The notes under the pieces are model-generated. The model saw only the letters and a program-made list of their open reading frames with translations. It had not been told where the DNA came from and did no database searches. 64,000 nt of DNA from GCA-002722245 sp038154685 (GTDB taxonomy: Bacteria; Bacteroidota; Bacteroidia; Flavobacteriales_C; GCA-002722245): contig JAYPYW010000008.1 of the NCBI GenBank assembly GCA_038154685.1, positions 1 to 64,000 of the forward strand, written 5' to 3'. This document shows positions 15,533 to 25,026 of the stretch, piece by piece; within the stretch, counting starts at the first letter, position 1, and each line of letters opens with the position of its first letter. Made by a program: the position numbers and the translations under genes.

Positions 15533-16328
15533 AAAAACGGCTGACTTCCTTCAATCGGAAACCAATAATTTCAAACCTGAAGTTGGAATCATTTTGGGGA
15601 CTGGATTAGGTGGGTTAGTTTCAGATATAGAAATTGAACACGAAATTGGGTATGAAAACATTCCTGCATTTCCCGTTTCAACAGTTGAATTCCATAAAGG
15701 AAAATTAATTTTTGGAAAGCTATCGGGTAAAAAGGTAGTGGTAATGCAAGGGAGATTTCATCATTACGAAGGCTACTCTCTAAACGAAGTTGTCTTCCCT
15801 GTTAGAGTGATGAAGCTTTTAGGAATAGAAACTTTATTGGTTTCTAATGCCGCTGGTGGTATGAATCCAGATTTCCAAAAAGGAGATTTGATGATTATTG
15901 AAGATCACATTAATCACTTCCCTGGAAATCCATTAATTGGAAAAAACATAGATGAATTAGGACCAAGATTCCCAGATATGTACGAGCCATACAGCCAAGA
16001 CTTAATTGCTAAAGCTGAAGCTGCTGCCAATTCGCATGGAATTAAAACTCAAAAAGGAATTTATGTTGGACTACCAGGACCGATGTTAGAAACTCCTGCT
16101 GAATACAAATACTTAAGAATTATTGGAGCAGATGCTGTTGGTATGAGTACTGTTCCTGAAATTATAGCTGCAAAACATGCAGGATTAACATGTTTTGCTT
16201 GCTCTATTATTACAGATATTTGCTACGGAGAAATTAAACCGTGTGATATTAATGATATTATTGCAACAGCAATGGGCGCTGAACCTAATTTAACTACACT
16301 TTTTAAAGAACTAACTAATCAATTATAA
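15516..16328 (+). CDS. Purine-nucleoside phosphorylase (trimeric, inosine/guanosine type)
   Basis: Phosphorolyses purine nucleosides to base and ribose 1-phosphate in cytoplasmic purine salvage. GIILGTGLGG (residues 24-33) is the phosphate-binding loop. Further motifs are MQGRFHHYEGYSLNEVVFPVRVMKLLG, VSNAAGGMN and GVYVGLPGPMLETPAEYK-like sequence, together with the purine-recognition region VGMSTVPEIIAAKHAGL. These fit the low-molecular-mass trimeric class (PunA), not hexameric DeoD. It has 270 residues, a normal length. The ATG lies within lpxK in another frame, so the two are translationally coupled, and the next gene starts one base after its stop. Confidence 0.93.
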   Translation: MFEQIKKTADFLQSETNNFKPEVGIILGTGLGGLVSDIEIEHEIGYENIPAFPVSTVEFHKGKLIFGKLSGKKVVVMQGRFHHYEGYSLNEVVFPVRVMKLLGIETLLVSNAAGGMNPDFQKGDLMIIEDHINHFPGNPLIGKNIDELGPRFPDMYEPYSQDLIAKAEAAANSHGIKTQKGIYVGLPGPMLETPAEYKYLRIIGADAVGMSTVPEIIAAKHAGLTCFACSIITDICYGEIKPCDINDIIATAMGAEPNLTTLFKELTNQL

Positions 16329-16329
16329 G

Positions 16330-17484
16330 ATGAAAAAACTTTGGTATTTGGTTATAGCGACTTTAACGATTGTCGCTTGTGGAAATGAAACTGAAAGCAA
16401 CTTTGACGAGGGAACTATTACGGTAAGCGTTTCTTTAGATGATTTTGAAGGGGGAAAAGTAGTATTAGAATCAGTTCCTGCTGGTCCGAAAAGAATTCAA
16501 TTAGACACTTTAGAGGTTGAAAGCGCAGGTAAAACAACCAATTTAACTTTTAAAACACCTATTAAAAACTCAGGATTTTACTCGGTTTATGTACCTGGAA
16601 AACAAGGTGAATTAAGATTTATTGCTGAACCAGGTGATTCTGTACGTTTATTCGCCAATGTGAAAGCAATTAATGCCTCTGCAAGAATTGGGGGAACTCC
16701 TGAAAACGAAAGACTGGATTCTTTAATCGCCTTTATAAAAGCTACAAAGTATTACACCGATTCTTTAAATAACGTTTTTCAAAAGGCACAAGCAAAACAA
16801 ATGCATCATGCTTTATTTGAAGAATTTCAAGCGCTTTATGGAAATGCGAAAAGAATGGAGGAAACGGTTGTTTTGAAATACATTACAAGCCATCCTGACC
16901 AATTAACTAACTTAATTGCTATTAATTCATTAGATAAAAACCGTCATCGTTCAATTTTCAAACAAGTTGATGAGGCGTTAGTTGCAAAGTATCCAAATAA
17001 TGAAAATGTAAAGGCTTACCATAAAATTATTGAGCAACTTTTCCCTCAAATTATTGGAAAACCTGCTCCTAACTTTACTTTAATGGATAAGGAAAACAAG
17101 CAAGTTTCTTTGTCTGATTTCAAAGGAATGTACGTTCTATTAGATTTCTGGGCAACATGGTGCCGTCCGTGTATTGCAGAGATTCCAAATTTAAAAAGAA
17201 TCAAAAATGATTTTGGAGGAGATAAGTTTGAGATCATTAGTGTTTGTATCGACAGAAATAATCCTTCAACAATTGCTACTTGGAATTCTATTGATGAAAA
17301 ATTCCAAACTAACTGGGTACAACTTTTTGATGCTAATGGGGAAGCAACAGCCAAAAAATATAATGTTAAGCACTTCCCTACTCTACTAGTTGTAGATCCA
17401 GAAGGAAACATTTGTGAAGCTGGAGATCACATCAGAGGAAATGATGCTTATGGCTTAATTAAAAAGTTAGTTGGTAATGAATAA
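16330..17484 (+). CDS. TlpA/ResA-like thiol-disulfide lipoprotein with DUF4369-like N-terminus
   Basis: A lipoprotein signal (LWYLVIATLTIVAC, Cys17) places it in the envelope. Residues about 25-130 resemble the DUF4369 beta domain found before thioredoxin folds in Bacteroidetes. The C-terminal 140 residues are a thioredoxin/AhpC-TSA domain with KPAPNFTLMDKENK, DFWATWCRPC (redox Cys278 and Cys281) and the cis-proline region KHFPTLLVVDP. The likely role is reducing or rearranging disulfides of exported proteins. Its start is one base after pnp, and its end overlaps the peptidase gene by eight bases. Confidence 0.9.
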   Translation: MKKLWYLVIATLTIVACGNETESNFDEGTITVSVSLDDFEGGKVVLESVPAGPKRIQLDTLEVESAGKTTNLTFKTPIKNSGFYSVYVPGKQGELRFIAEPGDSVRLFANVKAINASARIGGTPENERLDSLIAFIKATKYYTDSLNNVFQKAQAKQMHHALFEEFQALYGNAKRMEETVVLKYITSHPDQLTNLIAINSLDKNRHRSIFKQVDEALVAKYPNNENVKAYHKIIEQLFPQIIGKPAPNFTLMDKENKQVSLSDFKGMYVLLDFWATWCRPCIAEIPNLKRIKNDFGGDKFEIISVCIDRNNPSTIATWNSIDEKFQTNWVQLFDANGEATAKKYNVKHFPTLLVVDPEGNICEAGDHIRGNDAYGLIKKLVGNE

Positions 17485-20419
17485 ATTCAAGCTTTCTATA
17501 TTATTTGTTCTTCCTGCTTTTTTAGCTAAAGCTTATTGGCAACAAGAAGTTAACTACGATATTAAAGTTGAACTAATTGAAGAAGAACACGCTCTTAAAG
17601 CATACGAGAAGTTAGTTTACATTAACCACTCCCCAGATACCTTAAATGAAATGTTCTTGCATTTATGGCCAAATGCATACAACGCAGGAACGCCATTAGC
17701 TAAGCAAATACTAGAGGACGGCAACACAAAACTTTATTTCGGAGACAAGAAATATACTGGAAACCTTGATGGAACAAGATTTAAAGTTGACGGAAAACAA
17801 GTAGTATTAAAACAACATCCTCTTGGGCGTGAAGTTGCTTGGTTTGATCTTGAACAGCCTTTACTTCCAGGTGATACTATTACAATTACCACTCCTTTTA
17901 ATGTAAAAGTCCCTTATGGGGAAATATCCAGATTAGGACACTTAAACGATTCTTATCAAATAACACAATGGTACCCAAAACCTGCTGTTTATGATAAAAA
18001 TGGTTGGAATGTAATGCCTTACTTAAGTATTGGTGAGTTCTACTCGGAATATGGAGAGTTTAATGTTACCATAAAAACTCCTCAAAATTATAAGTTGGCT
18101 GCTTCTGGAAACTTGGTGAATCAATCCACAAAGGACAGTATTACAACTTCTAAATTCAACTTAAAAGACGTTCATGATTTTGCTTGGTTTGCCGATAAAA
18201 CTTGGATTGAAGAAACAAGTGAAGTTGTTCTCCCACACTCTGGAAGAACTGTTAAAACCTACATGAAATATCGTCCTGAGCACAAATACATTTACGAAAA
18301 CTCAGTAAAATTTGTAGACAGTGCTGTTTATTATTACAGCTTATGGGTTGGAGACTATCCATATAAAGTTTGTGGTGCTGTTGATGGTGGTTTAACCGCT
18401 GGAGCTGGAATGGAATATCCAACGGTAACCGTTTTAGGCGCTTCAGACAACCGAGCTTTTCATGAGGAAGTAACACTTCATGAAGTTGGACACAACTGGT
18501 TTTATGGAATCTTGGGGAGCAACGAGCGTAAAAACCCTTGGATGGATGAAGGAATTAATTCCTATTATGAAAGACGTTACTTTGAGGAAGTTAAATCAGA
18601 TATGACTTTATATGATTTCATGCCCGGAATTGAAAAGTTGTTAAAAGATAAAGCTCCTAAACACATGGAATACCACCACATTGTCCATGATTACGTGAAT
18701 ACCAGAAATATGGATCAGCCTGCTAATTTACCAGCTCCTGAATATTCTAGTATTAACTACGGTTGTATTATTTACAGTAAAGTGGCTGTTAGTTTTAATT
18801 ACTTGGAAAAGTATTTAGGCAAAGAATTGTTCGATAAAGTAATGCAGGACTATTTCCAAACTTGGAAATTCAAACATCCTCAGCCGGAAGATTTAGAAGC
18901 GCTTTTTAAGAAACATACTGATAAGAATTTAGACTGGTTTTTTAATGATTTACTAAAAACTAGTTACCCGCTTGACTATCGAATTGTAAACGCTGGATAC
19001 ACTTGGGACAATGAAAAATGCGAGGTAGTAGTAAGTAATGTTGCAGATATCGCAAGTCCGGTAGTTATTTCTGGAATTAAAAAGGGGAACGTGGTAAATA
19101 CTGCTTGGTATGAAGGTTTTTTTGGAACTAAGAAACTAGATTTCCCAATGGCGGATTATGATGAAATTGTAATTGACTACTACCATGATATGCCTGAAAC
19201 TAACCGCAAAAACAACCGATATGCTTTGTTTAACATCCTGGGAAATTTAGAACCATTAGAGGCTATTTTCCCTTATAATTTTAACAAGCATGACAAAACT
19301 CAAATTTTCTTCACTCCAATAACTGGTTACAACCTTCACGATAATCTTCAGTTAGGTTTTGCTGCTTCAAATCTTAATATTCAAGAGAGCGCTTTTAGGT
19401 TTTTAGTAATGCCTCAGTTCTCATTTGGAACTAATAGAATTGTTGGATCTGGACAGGCTACTTACTCAATTTACCCTGCAGAGAATTTTTATAAAATCAA
19501 TCTTAACTTAAATTACAGAAGACAAGGTTTGGATTTAGGTGTTGCTCCTGGTCAGGTTGAAAAAATTGAGGCAGGGGTAAACTTCTTAATTGCCAATAAA
19601 AACGCTCGATCGAAATTCAAATCTAACTTTGAAGCTAGAGTTTCCAACGTGGAAGTTTCGTTCGACAGAAGAGACAATCAATTCAGAAATTACTTCACAT
19701 TCGATTATAACGCTAAAGACAGTAGAGCAATCAATCCTTATGACGCTCAAATTAGGCTGCAAGCCTTTGATCAAAACTGGAAATTCACTACGGAATTCAA
19801 TTATGGTTTAACCATTAACCAAAGAGAACAAACCATCGATATAAGAGGTTTCGCCGGATGGTTCCTACAAAACACAGATGCTTATAGAGAGCGATTCAAT
19901 GTAACGGCAAACAACGGGAGTTTATTTGCCGATAATGAGTTAGAAAACTTTGTTTACACTTCTCCAGATTACCTTTATGATAACACATCATATGGTAGGT
20001 TTATTACAGACGGAACAAGTTTGGCTAGACAACAAGTATTCATCCAAGATGCTGGATTTAAAAGTGGAATTAGTACTATAAACTCAAACATTTGGATGGG
20101 AAGTATCAACTTGGTATTCCCTTTACCAGTTAAATTTATATCGCTTTACTCCGATTTAGCGGTTACTGATAGGTTGTGGAATGATTACGCTGATGAATCC
20201 ATTGAATCACCAATCATCTACGATTATGGAATTCAGTTAAACTTGAAAAGAAGATACTTTGAAGTTTACTTCCCTCTTGGGTATTCCGAGGCAATTAAAA
20301 ACGATTATGAGTTAGCAGGGTTAGGTGATGATCCTACTACTTCAGAAAATGAGTCTAATTATTTCCGCAGAATAAAATTCATGTTTAATATCGACCCATT
20401 ATACAAGCTACTTCAATAA
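17477..20419 (+). CDS. M1-family metallopeptidase (aminopeptidase N-like), exported
   Basis: Gluzincin peptidase of about 980 residues with an N-terminal signal peptide (KLSILFVLPAFLAKA). The zinc site is HEVGHNW (His335, Glu336, His339), with the third ligand in the following NPWMDEGINSYYE. GAGMEYPTV is the substrate-binding counterpart of the GAMEN motif. About 400 residues follow the catalytic domain and are beta-rich with outer-membrane-protein character (alternating aromatic strands, RRYFEVYFPLGYSE). This is a feature of large Bacteroidetes M1 proteins, but its topology is not settled here. The start is the ATG at 17477; a TTG two codons upstream is ignored. The stop overlaps the next ATG by one base. 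Confidence 0.92.
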   Translation: MNKFKLSILFVLPAFLAKAYWQQEVNYDIKVELIEEEHALKAYEKLVYINHSPDTLNEMFLHLWPNAYNAGTPLAKQILEDGNTKLYFGDKKYTGNLDGTRFKVDGKQVVLKQHPLGREVAWFDLEQPLLPGDTITITTPFNVKVPYGEISRLGHLNDSYQITQWYPKPAVYDKNGWNVMPYLSIGEFYSEYGEFNVTIKTPQNYKLAASGNLVNQSTKDSITTSKFNLKDVHDFAWFADKTWIEETSEVVLPHSGRTVKTYMKYRPEHKYIYENSVKFVDSAVYYYSLWVGDYPYKVCGAVDGGLTAGAGMEYPTVTVLGASDNRAFHEEVTLHEVGHNWFYGILGSNERKNPWMDEGINSYYERRYFEEVKSDMTLYDFMPGIEKLLKDKAPKHMEYHHIVHDYVNTRNMDQPANLPAPEYSSINYGCIIYSKVAVSFNYLEKYLGKELFDKVMQDYFQTWKFKHPQPEDLEALFKKHTDKNLDWFFNDLLKTSYPLDYRIVNAGYTWDNEKCEVVVSNVADIASPVVISGIKKGNVVNTAWYEGFFGTKKLDFPMADYDEIVIDYYHDMPETNRKNNRYALFNILGNLEPLEAIFPYNFNKHDKTQIFFTPITGYNLHDNLQLGFAASNLNIQESAFRFLVMPQFSFGTNRIVGSGQATYSIYPAENFYKINLNLNYRRQGLDLGVAPGQVEKIEAGVNFLIANKNARSKFKSNFEARVSNVEVSFDRRDNQFRNYFTFDYNAKDSRAINPYDAQIRLQAFDQNWKFTTEFNYGLTINQREQTIDIRGFAGWFLQNTDAYRERFNVTANNGSLFADNELENFVYTSPDYLYDNTSYGRFITDGTSLARQQVFIQDAGFKSGISTINSNIWMGSINLVFPLPVKFISLYSDLAVTDRLWNDYADESIESPIIYDYGIQLNLKRRYFEVYFPLGYSEAIKNDYELAGLGDDPTTSENESNYFRRIKFMFNIDPLYKLLQ

Positions 20420-21180
20420 TGCAGGCAGGAAAAAAAATATATTTTGCTTCTGATTTTCACCTAGGTGTTCCTAGTTATGAGAAAAGCCGTGCGCGTGAAA
20501 AAATTTTAGTAGACTGGCTGGATTCTATAAAACATGATGCTGAGGAAATATTTTTGGTTGGTGATTTATTCGACTTCTGGTTTGAATACAAACATGTTGC
20601 GCCAAAAGGTTATGTTAGATTTTTAGGTAAGATTGCCGAACTAACCGACAATGGAATTCCTGTTCACTTTTTCACAGGCAACCACGATATGTGGATGTTT
20701 GATTACTTACCTCAAGAGCTGGGCGTTACCATTCATAGAGGCAACATTACCAAGGAATGGAACGGAAAGAAATTCTTTATTGGTCATGGGGACGGATTAG
20801 GGCCTGGTGATCGTTTTTATAAATTCCTAAAAAACTTTTTCGCTTCTAAAATTTGTCAGTGGCTTTTCGCTAGAATCCATCCAAATTTAGGAATGGGAAT
20901 CGCAAACCTGTGGAGCCGCAAATCAAGACTTTCCAACATTGAAAAAGGAGAAGAATTTTTAGGAGACGAACAAGAGTGGCTCTACATCTATTCAAAAGAA
21001 GTTTTGAAAAAGGAGCACTTTGATTTTTTTGTATTTGGTCACCGTCATTTGGTTTTAGATTTAGAGATAAAAGGAACCCAATCAAGGTATCTTAACCTTG
21101 GAGAATGGGCTACAGGAAATCCTCACTTTGCATCATTTGATGGGGAAAGCTTAACTTTGCAACCTGTTACAAAAGGATAA
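20419..21180 (+). CDS. lpxH: UDP-2,3-diacylglucosamine diphosphatase (LpxH-like metallophosphatase)
   Basis: Calcineurin-like phosphoesterase that cleaves UDP-2,3-diacylglucosamine to lipid X and UMP at the inner face of the inner membrane. The metal-site motifs appear in order: ASDFHLG, VGDLFDFWF, TGNHDMWMFD, GHGDGLGPGD and FGHRHLVL. The NHD and DFWFEYK combination and the basic, hydrophobic insertion (FYKFLKNFFASKICQWLFARIHP) fit LpxH better than other metallophosphatases. Length 253 is normal. It overlaps the peptidase stop by one base and is followed three bases later by rlmB. The presence of lpxK in the same gene run supports a lipid A role. Confidence 0.88.
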   Translation: MQAGKKIYFASDFHLGVPSYEKSRAREKILVDWLDSIKHDAEEIFLVGDLFDFWFEYKHVAPKGYVRFLGKIAELTDNGIPVHFFTGNHDMWMFDYLPQELGVTIHRGNITKEWNGKKFFIGHGDGLGPGDRFYKFLKNFFASKICQWLFARIHPNLGMGIANLWSRKSRLSNIEKGEEFLGDEQEWLYIYSKEVLKKEHFDFFVFGHRHLVLDLEIKGTQSRYLNLGEWATGNPHFASFDGESLTLQPVTKG

Positions 21181-21183
21181 ACT

Positions 21184-21927
21184 GTGGAATTCGAACAAAA
21201 ATCAGATTTAGTATTTGGGATTCACCCAATTTTAGAAGGTTTAGAGTCAGGTAAAAACTTCGACAAAATTTTAATCTTAAATACACTTAGAACTCCACAG
21301 GCTAAAGAGATTATGGCTTTAGCCAGAGAACGAGGTATTTCTTTAAACAAAGTTCCTCAGCAAAAGCTTGATCGAATTACTCGAAAAAATCATCAAGGTG
21401 TTATTGGTTTTATTGCTCCGATTGAATTTCAAGATATTGATGAAATTTTACCTGAATTATTTGCTGCAGGTAAAAACCCATTCCTTTTAATTTTAGATCG
21501 CGTTTCAGATGTAAGAAACTTTGGAGCTATTGTTAGAACCGCTGAATGTGCAGGAGTTGATGCGATTATTATTCCTAAAAAAGGTTCTGCACAAATCAAT
21601 GGCGAAACTATCAAGACTTCAACAGGAGCTATCTTTAACATTCCTATTTGTAAAGTCCCAGGATTAGATTCTGTTATTCCTTTCTTGAAAGACTCAGGAA
21701 TCCATTTAGTAGCTTGTACCGAAAAAACAGAAGTAAACTATACTGAAGTTGATTACACCATTCCAGTTGGGATCATAATGGGAAGTGAAGAATCTGGAAT
21801 TGCAATCTCTAATATCACTAAAAGCGACTCTACTGCTAAACTTCCATTATTGGGAAAAACAGAGAGTTTAAACGTATCAGTTGCAGCTGGTATTATATTA
21901 TACGAAGCCGTTCGCCAGAGGGGCTAA
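21184..21927 (+). CDS. rlmB: 23S rRNA (guanosine-2'-O-)-methyltransferase, SpoU/TrmH family
   Basis: SPOUT-class methyltransferase. The N-terminal substrate-binding domain starts VFGIHPILEGLESG and includes VPQQKLDRITRKNHQGVIGF. The C-terminal knot has motif 1 (LDRVSDVRNFGAIVRTAEC), motif 2 (GIIMGSEESGI) and motif 3 (PLLGKTESLNVSVAAGIILYE). This order and the 247-residue length match RlmB, which methylates G2251 in 23S rRNA, though other TrmH paralogues are close. The start is a GTG at 21184, three bases after lpxH. The next 98 bases up to the monooxygenase are A/T-rich and show nothing distinct. Confidence 0.92.
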   Translation: MEFEQKSDLVFGIHPILEGLESGKNFDKILILNTLRTPQAKEIMALARERGISLNKVPQQKLDRITRKNHQGVIGFIAPIEFQDIDEILPELFAAGKNPFLLILDRVSDVRNFGAIVRTAECAGVDAIIIPKKGSAQINGETIKTSTGAIFNIPICKVPGLDSVIPFLKDSGIHLVACTEKTEVNYTEVDYTIPVGIIMGSEESGIAISNITKSDSTAKLPLLGKTESLNVSVAAGIILYEAVRQRG

Positions 21928-22025
21928 ACTTCTTTAGTCTTATTTCCTTATTACAACTTTTCCATTCAGATTAGTTAAATTGGTGCAACCCTACCTTATT
22001 CCCGAAAAAATTAAACTTTTAAGGG

Positions 22026-23147
22026 ATGAAATACGCAATTGTTGGAGCAGGAATTGGTGGTTTAACCACCGCTTTGGCCTTTGAAAAAAAAGGAATCGAC
22101 TATCAACTTTTTGAGAAAGCAGAAGAATTAAAACCTATTGGCGCAGGAATTTGGTTAGCTCCTAATGCTTTGCAAGTTTTAGAAAACTTAGATATTCTGA
22201 AGGAAATCCGAGAAGCTGGAAATTCAATAGATCGGATAACATTAGGTACTCCTCAAATTGAGCCTTTATCCGACACAGATCAATCGTTTGTGAAAACTAA
22301 ATTCGGTTATTCAACCATCGCTATTCATAGAGCTGAATTACAGAGAATTTTAATCGATCAAATTCCTAAAGAAAAAATTTCGCTCGGTAAATCCTTTAAG
22401 TCGTTTACAGAATTAAAAAATGATGAAATTGAAATCTCATTTGAAGATGGCTCCAAATACAAATCTAATTATTTAATTGCTGCAGATGGGATAAACTCCA
22501 AAGTAAGAAAACAACTATTCCCAGAAAGTAAAACCAGGTATTCCGGTCAAACATGTTGGAGAGGAGTTGTTGACTTTGAAATGCCCGAAGATTTTTCACA
22601 TAGAGGAATGGAACTTTGGGAAAAAGGAATTCGAATTGGAATATCTCCAATAAGTAAAACAAAAGTTTATTGGTTTGCTTTAGACCTTTCTGAACCGAAT
22701 CAAAAAGACAATGGAGATGTAAAATCAAAACTCATTAACAAGTTCCAAAATTTCCATCCTTTAGTTAAGGATCTTTTGAAAAACACTTTAAGCGAAAACA
22801 TTTTACGTAATGACATCAACGATTTAGTTCCTATGGAAAAATGGTATTCAACTAAGGTTTGTCTAATCGGTGATGCTGGTCATGCTACAACGCCAAACAT
22901 GGGGCAAGGAGGAGCTCAGGCTATAGAAGACGCATACTTTTTGAGTAACATTTTGACCAATAAAAAAGGTGACTTCGAAACTTTTCAAAATGCAAGGCAA
23001 AAGAAAGTTAATCAAATTGTAAAGCAATCCTGGATCACCGGAAAAATGGCTCACTGGCAAAAAGGAACGAGGCTAAGAAATTTTATTCTGAGAAAAACAC
23101 CTTCATCAATTTTGGAGAAGAAAATGCTGGAATTATATAGTCTGTAA
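22026..23147 (+). CDS. FAD-dependent monooxygenase (UbiH / p-hydroxybenzoate hydroxylase family)
   Basis: Group A flavin hydroxylase that uses NAD(P)H and oxygen to hydroxylate a small, usually aromatic, substrate; the substrate cannot be inferred. The FAD-binding GAGIGGLTTALAFEKKG is at the N-terminus and GAGIWLAPNALQVLENL follows. The middle motif is LIAADGINSKVRKQLFP. GDAGHATTPNMGQGGAQAIEDA binds the flavin ribityl. It has 373 residues, complete for the class. It stands somewhat apart from the upstream run, and 213 bases with no recognisable gene follow it. Confidence 0.9.
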   Translation: MKYAIVGAGIGGLTTALAFEKKGIDYQLFEKAEELKPIGAGIWLAPNALQVLENLDILKEIREAGNSIDRITLGTPQIEPLSDTDQSFVKTKFGYSTIAIHRAELQRILIDQIPKEKISLGKSFKSFTELKNDEIEISFEDGSKYKSNYLIAADGINSKVRKQLFPESKTRYSGQTCWRGVVDFEMPEDFSHRGMELWEKGIRIGISPISKTKVYWFALDLSEPNQKDNGDVKSKLINKFQNFHPLVKDLLKNTLSENILRNDINDLVPMEKWYSTKVCLIGDAGHATTPNMGQGGAQAIEDAYFLSNILTNKKGDFETFQNARQKKVNQIVKQSWITGKMAHWQKGTRLRNFILRKTPSSILEKKMLELYSL

Positions 23148-23255
23148 TTTTATTTCAAGACACCAAATTCAAGTTCAGAAATCCACCCTTTTACACATAA
23201 CTGTGTGAAAAAGAATAAAAAAGCTTGCTAACCTTAATCAATTCCAACAGTTAGA

Positions 23256-23287
23256 TTTGTTTGGGATCAAGTATCCATATACATTTT
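23256..23287 (+). promoter_or_regulatory. Candidate promoter before the SPOR-like protein gene
   Basis: TTTG (23256-23259) and TACATTTT (23280-23287) are separated by 20 bases, close to the Bacteroidetes TTTG-N19-TAnnTTTG pattern with one mismatch. The start codon is 73 bases further on. Confidence 0.35.
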
Positions 23288-23360
23288 TTAAAGATTTCGA
23301 GTCATTGTGTGTTGTGTGTGGCCAGTCTTTTAGGGAAGTGTATGGGCTAAACAGGCTTAT

Positions 23361-24845
23361 ATGAAAAGTATATTAACCGCTTCGTCTATTCTTATATTAA
23401 GTATAGCAAGCTTCTTTACGCAGGCTGATATTAATATCACCTTTAACACTCCATCGGCAGTTTCAGCAGGAGAATCATTTGTTTTAGACATAGAATTAGA
23501 TAAAGGAGATATCTCCAATTTTGCCAAGCTGCAATTAAATTTTCCAGAAGGATTTACAGCTGAACTACTAGAAGGAAAAGGCGGAACATTCACCTTTTAC
23601 GATCAAAAAATGAAATTGATCTGGATTTCATTGCCGTCGGATCCAAAATTCAACGTAAAAGTTAAAGTAACAACTGAAAAATCTATTGCTGGTGACTTCA
23701 ATATCAATGGGAAAATCTCTTATGTAATTGATGGAGAAAGAAGTAGTAAAGACTTAGTCACAAATAACATCAATGTTTCACCGAATGCTAATAAAAACAG
23801 TCCAGCAACTGCTACTACATCTGCAGGAACAACAGGAGTTGGGATAAAACCTACTAACAATGGCGAAGCAGAATTAACTTGTTCAAGATCATTAGACGCA
23901 TCTCAAGTAGCACCTGGGGAAACATTCTTAGTAGAACTAAAGGTTAAAAAATCAAATGTTTCAGGAGTTGGTAAAATCATAGAAAACATACCTGAAGGAT
24001 TTACAGCTCAAGAAGTTCAAACAAACGGAGCGATTTTCAGTCAGAAAGGAACTCAGGTAAAATTCTTATGGATGACGTTACCTGCAGAAGATGAATTTAA
24101 AGTAAGTTATAAGATAGTGGTAGCTTCTGGAGTATCCGGGAACAAAGTAATAGACGGTAAAATGTCTTTCTTAGATGGAAGCGACACAAGATATGCAATT
24201 ATTGAAGGAACTTCAGTTGAGGTTACAGATAACCCAGTAGCAACGGCAGCAACTCAAACTCAATCAACTGCAACTCCATCAACAGATGATGGAAGTACTG
24301 TTGATGGTTCAACGGACGATGGAAGTTCTGATGATGGATCGACAGATGACGGTGGTTCTGATGATGGTGATGCTCAAACTGCATCATCTCAAGTTGCAAC
24401 TTCAACAGATGATTCGGATAATGGAAACTCTGATTCTGGAAATGACGGAAATGCAGACGTTGGAAATAGTGATGCAGCATCAAACCAATCTGGAAAAGAA
24501 GATGATAATGGAAATGTTTTAAATGATAACCCAATGGGTGGAGGAGATGATCACCAGGTAAATTACAGGGTTCAGATTTGCGCATTAAAAACTCAGGTTC
24601 CAACGGCTTATTTTGTGAAGAATCATAATGTAACTGAACACATATACTTAAACCAACATGAAGGTTGGAATAAGTACACTGTAGGTGATTTTAAGGAATA
24701 CATGGGGGCACAAAATCACAGAGAAATAGCAAAAGATAATTACAAGATTAAAGGACCGTTTGTAACAGCATATAATAACGGAACAAGAATTACTGTGCAG
24801 GAAGCTTTAATGATCACTAAGGATGAGTGGAAAGCTCCACAGTAA
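23361..24845 (+). CDS. Exported two-domain protein with acidic linker and SPOR-like C-terminus, 494 aa
   Basis: An N-terminal signal (ILTASSILILSIASFFTQA) precedes two homologous beta domains of about 115 residues, near 24-140 and 172-288. Each carries a NFPEGFTAE or NIPEGFTAQ segment followed by KLIWISLP or KFLWMTLP. A linker rich in Asp, Ser, Gly and Thr (near 295-390, many DDGS repeats) joins them to a C-terminal domain. That domain starts YRVQICALKTQVP, with YTVGDFKEYMGAQNHREI and FVTAYNNGTRITVQEAL, a SPOR-like pattern often seen in Bacteroidetes envelope proteins. Peptidoglycan association is inference. The gene is monocistronic, with a terminator directly after it. Confidence 0.82.
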   Translation: MKSILTASSILILSIASFFTQADINITFNTPSAVSAGESFVLDIELDKGDISNFAKLQLNFPEGFTAELLEGKGGTFTFYDQKMKLIWISLPSDPKFNVKVKVTTEKSIAGDFNINGKISYVIDGERSSKDLVTNNINVSPNANKNSPATATTSAGTTGVGIKPTNNGEAELTCSRSLDASQVAPGETFLVELKVKKSNVSGVGKIIENIPEGFTAQEVQTNGAIFSQKGTQVKFLWMTLPAEDEFKVSYKIVVASGVSGNKVIDGKMSFLDGSDTRYAIIEGTSVEVTDNPVATAATQTQSTATPSTDDGSTVDGSTDDGSSDDGSTDDGGSDDGDAQTASSQVATSTDDSDNGNSDSGNDGNADVGNSDAASNQSGKEDDNGNVLNDNPMGGGDDHQVNYRVQICALKTQVPTAYFVKNHNVTEHIYLNQHEGWNKYTVGDFKEYMGAQNHREIAKDNYKIKGPFVTAYNNGTRITVQEALMITKDEWKAPQ

Positions 24846-24865
24846 TAAAGTAGGTAAAGAAAACA

Positions 24866-24895
24866 AAACGCTAGGCATTTGTCTGGCGTTTTTTT
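24866..24895 (+). terminator. Intrinsic terminator after the SPOR-like protein gene
   Basis: ACGCTAGGC (24868-24876) pairs with GTCTGGCGT (24881-24889), two pairs being G-T, followed by seven T residues. Confidence 0.8.
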
Positions 24896-24900
24896 GTATC

Positions 24901-24990
24901 AATATATTCCTTTCTGCAAAGGAATGACGAACATTGGAGATATGTACATCATGATTGTAAGCGTCATCCCTTTGCAGAAAGGGATATATT
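24901..24990. repeat. Palindromic intergenic repeat, 29-bp arms
   Basis: Arms at 24901-24929 and 24962-24990 are inverted copies with two mismatches (AATATAT at the outer ends, GCAAAGG inside, CGTCAT at the loop side) and a 32-base loop. It lies between two convergent genes, directly after a terminator. Confidence 0.85.
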
Positions 24991-25026
24991 CACCTAGAAT
25001 ACAAGCGCCTATTAACCTGTTAGAAT

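Noticed and set aside
24223..24603. Long open frames on both strands across the acidic-linker region of the SPOR-like protein
   Set aside because: They are mirror images of the low-complexity DDGS repeat (His/Leu-rich antisense and Met/Leu-rich alternate frame) with no protein-like features.
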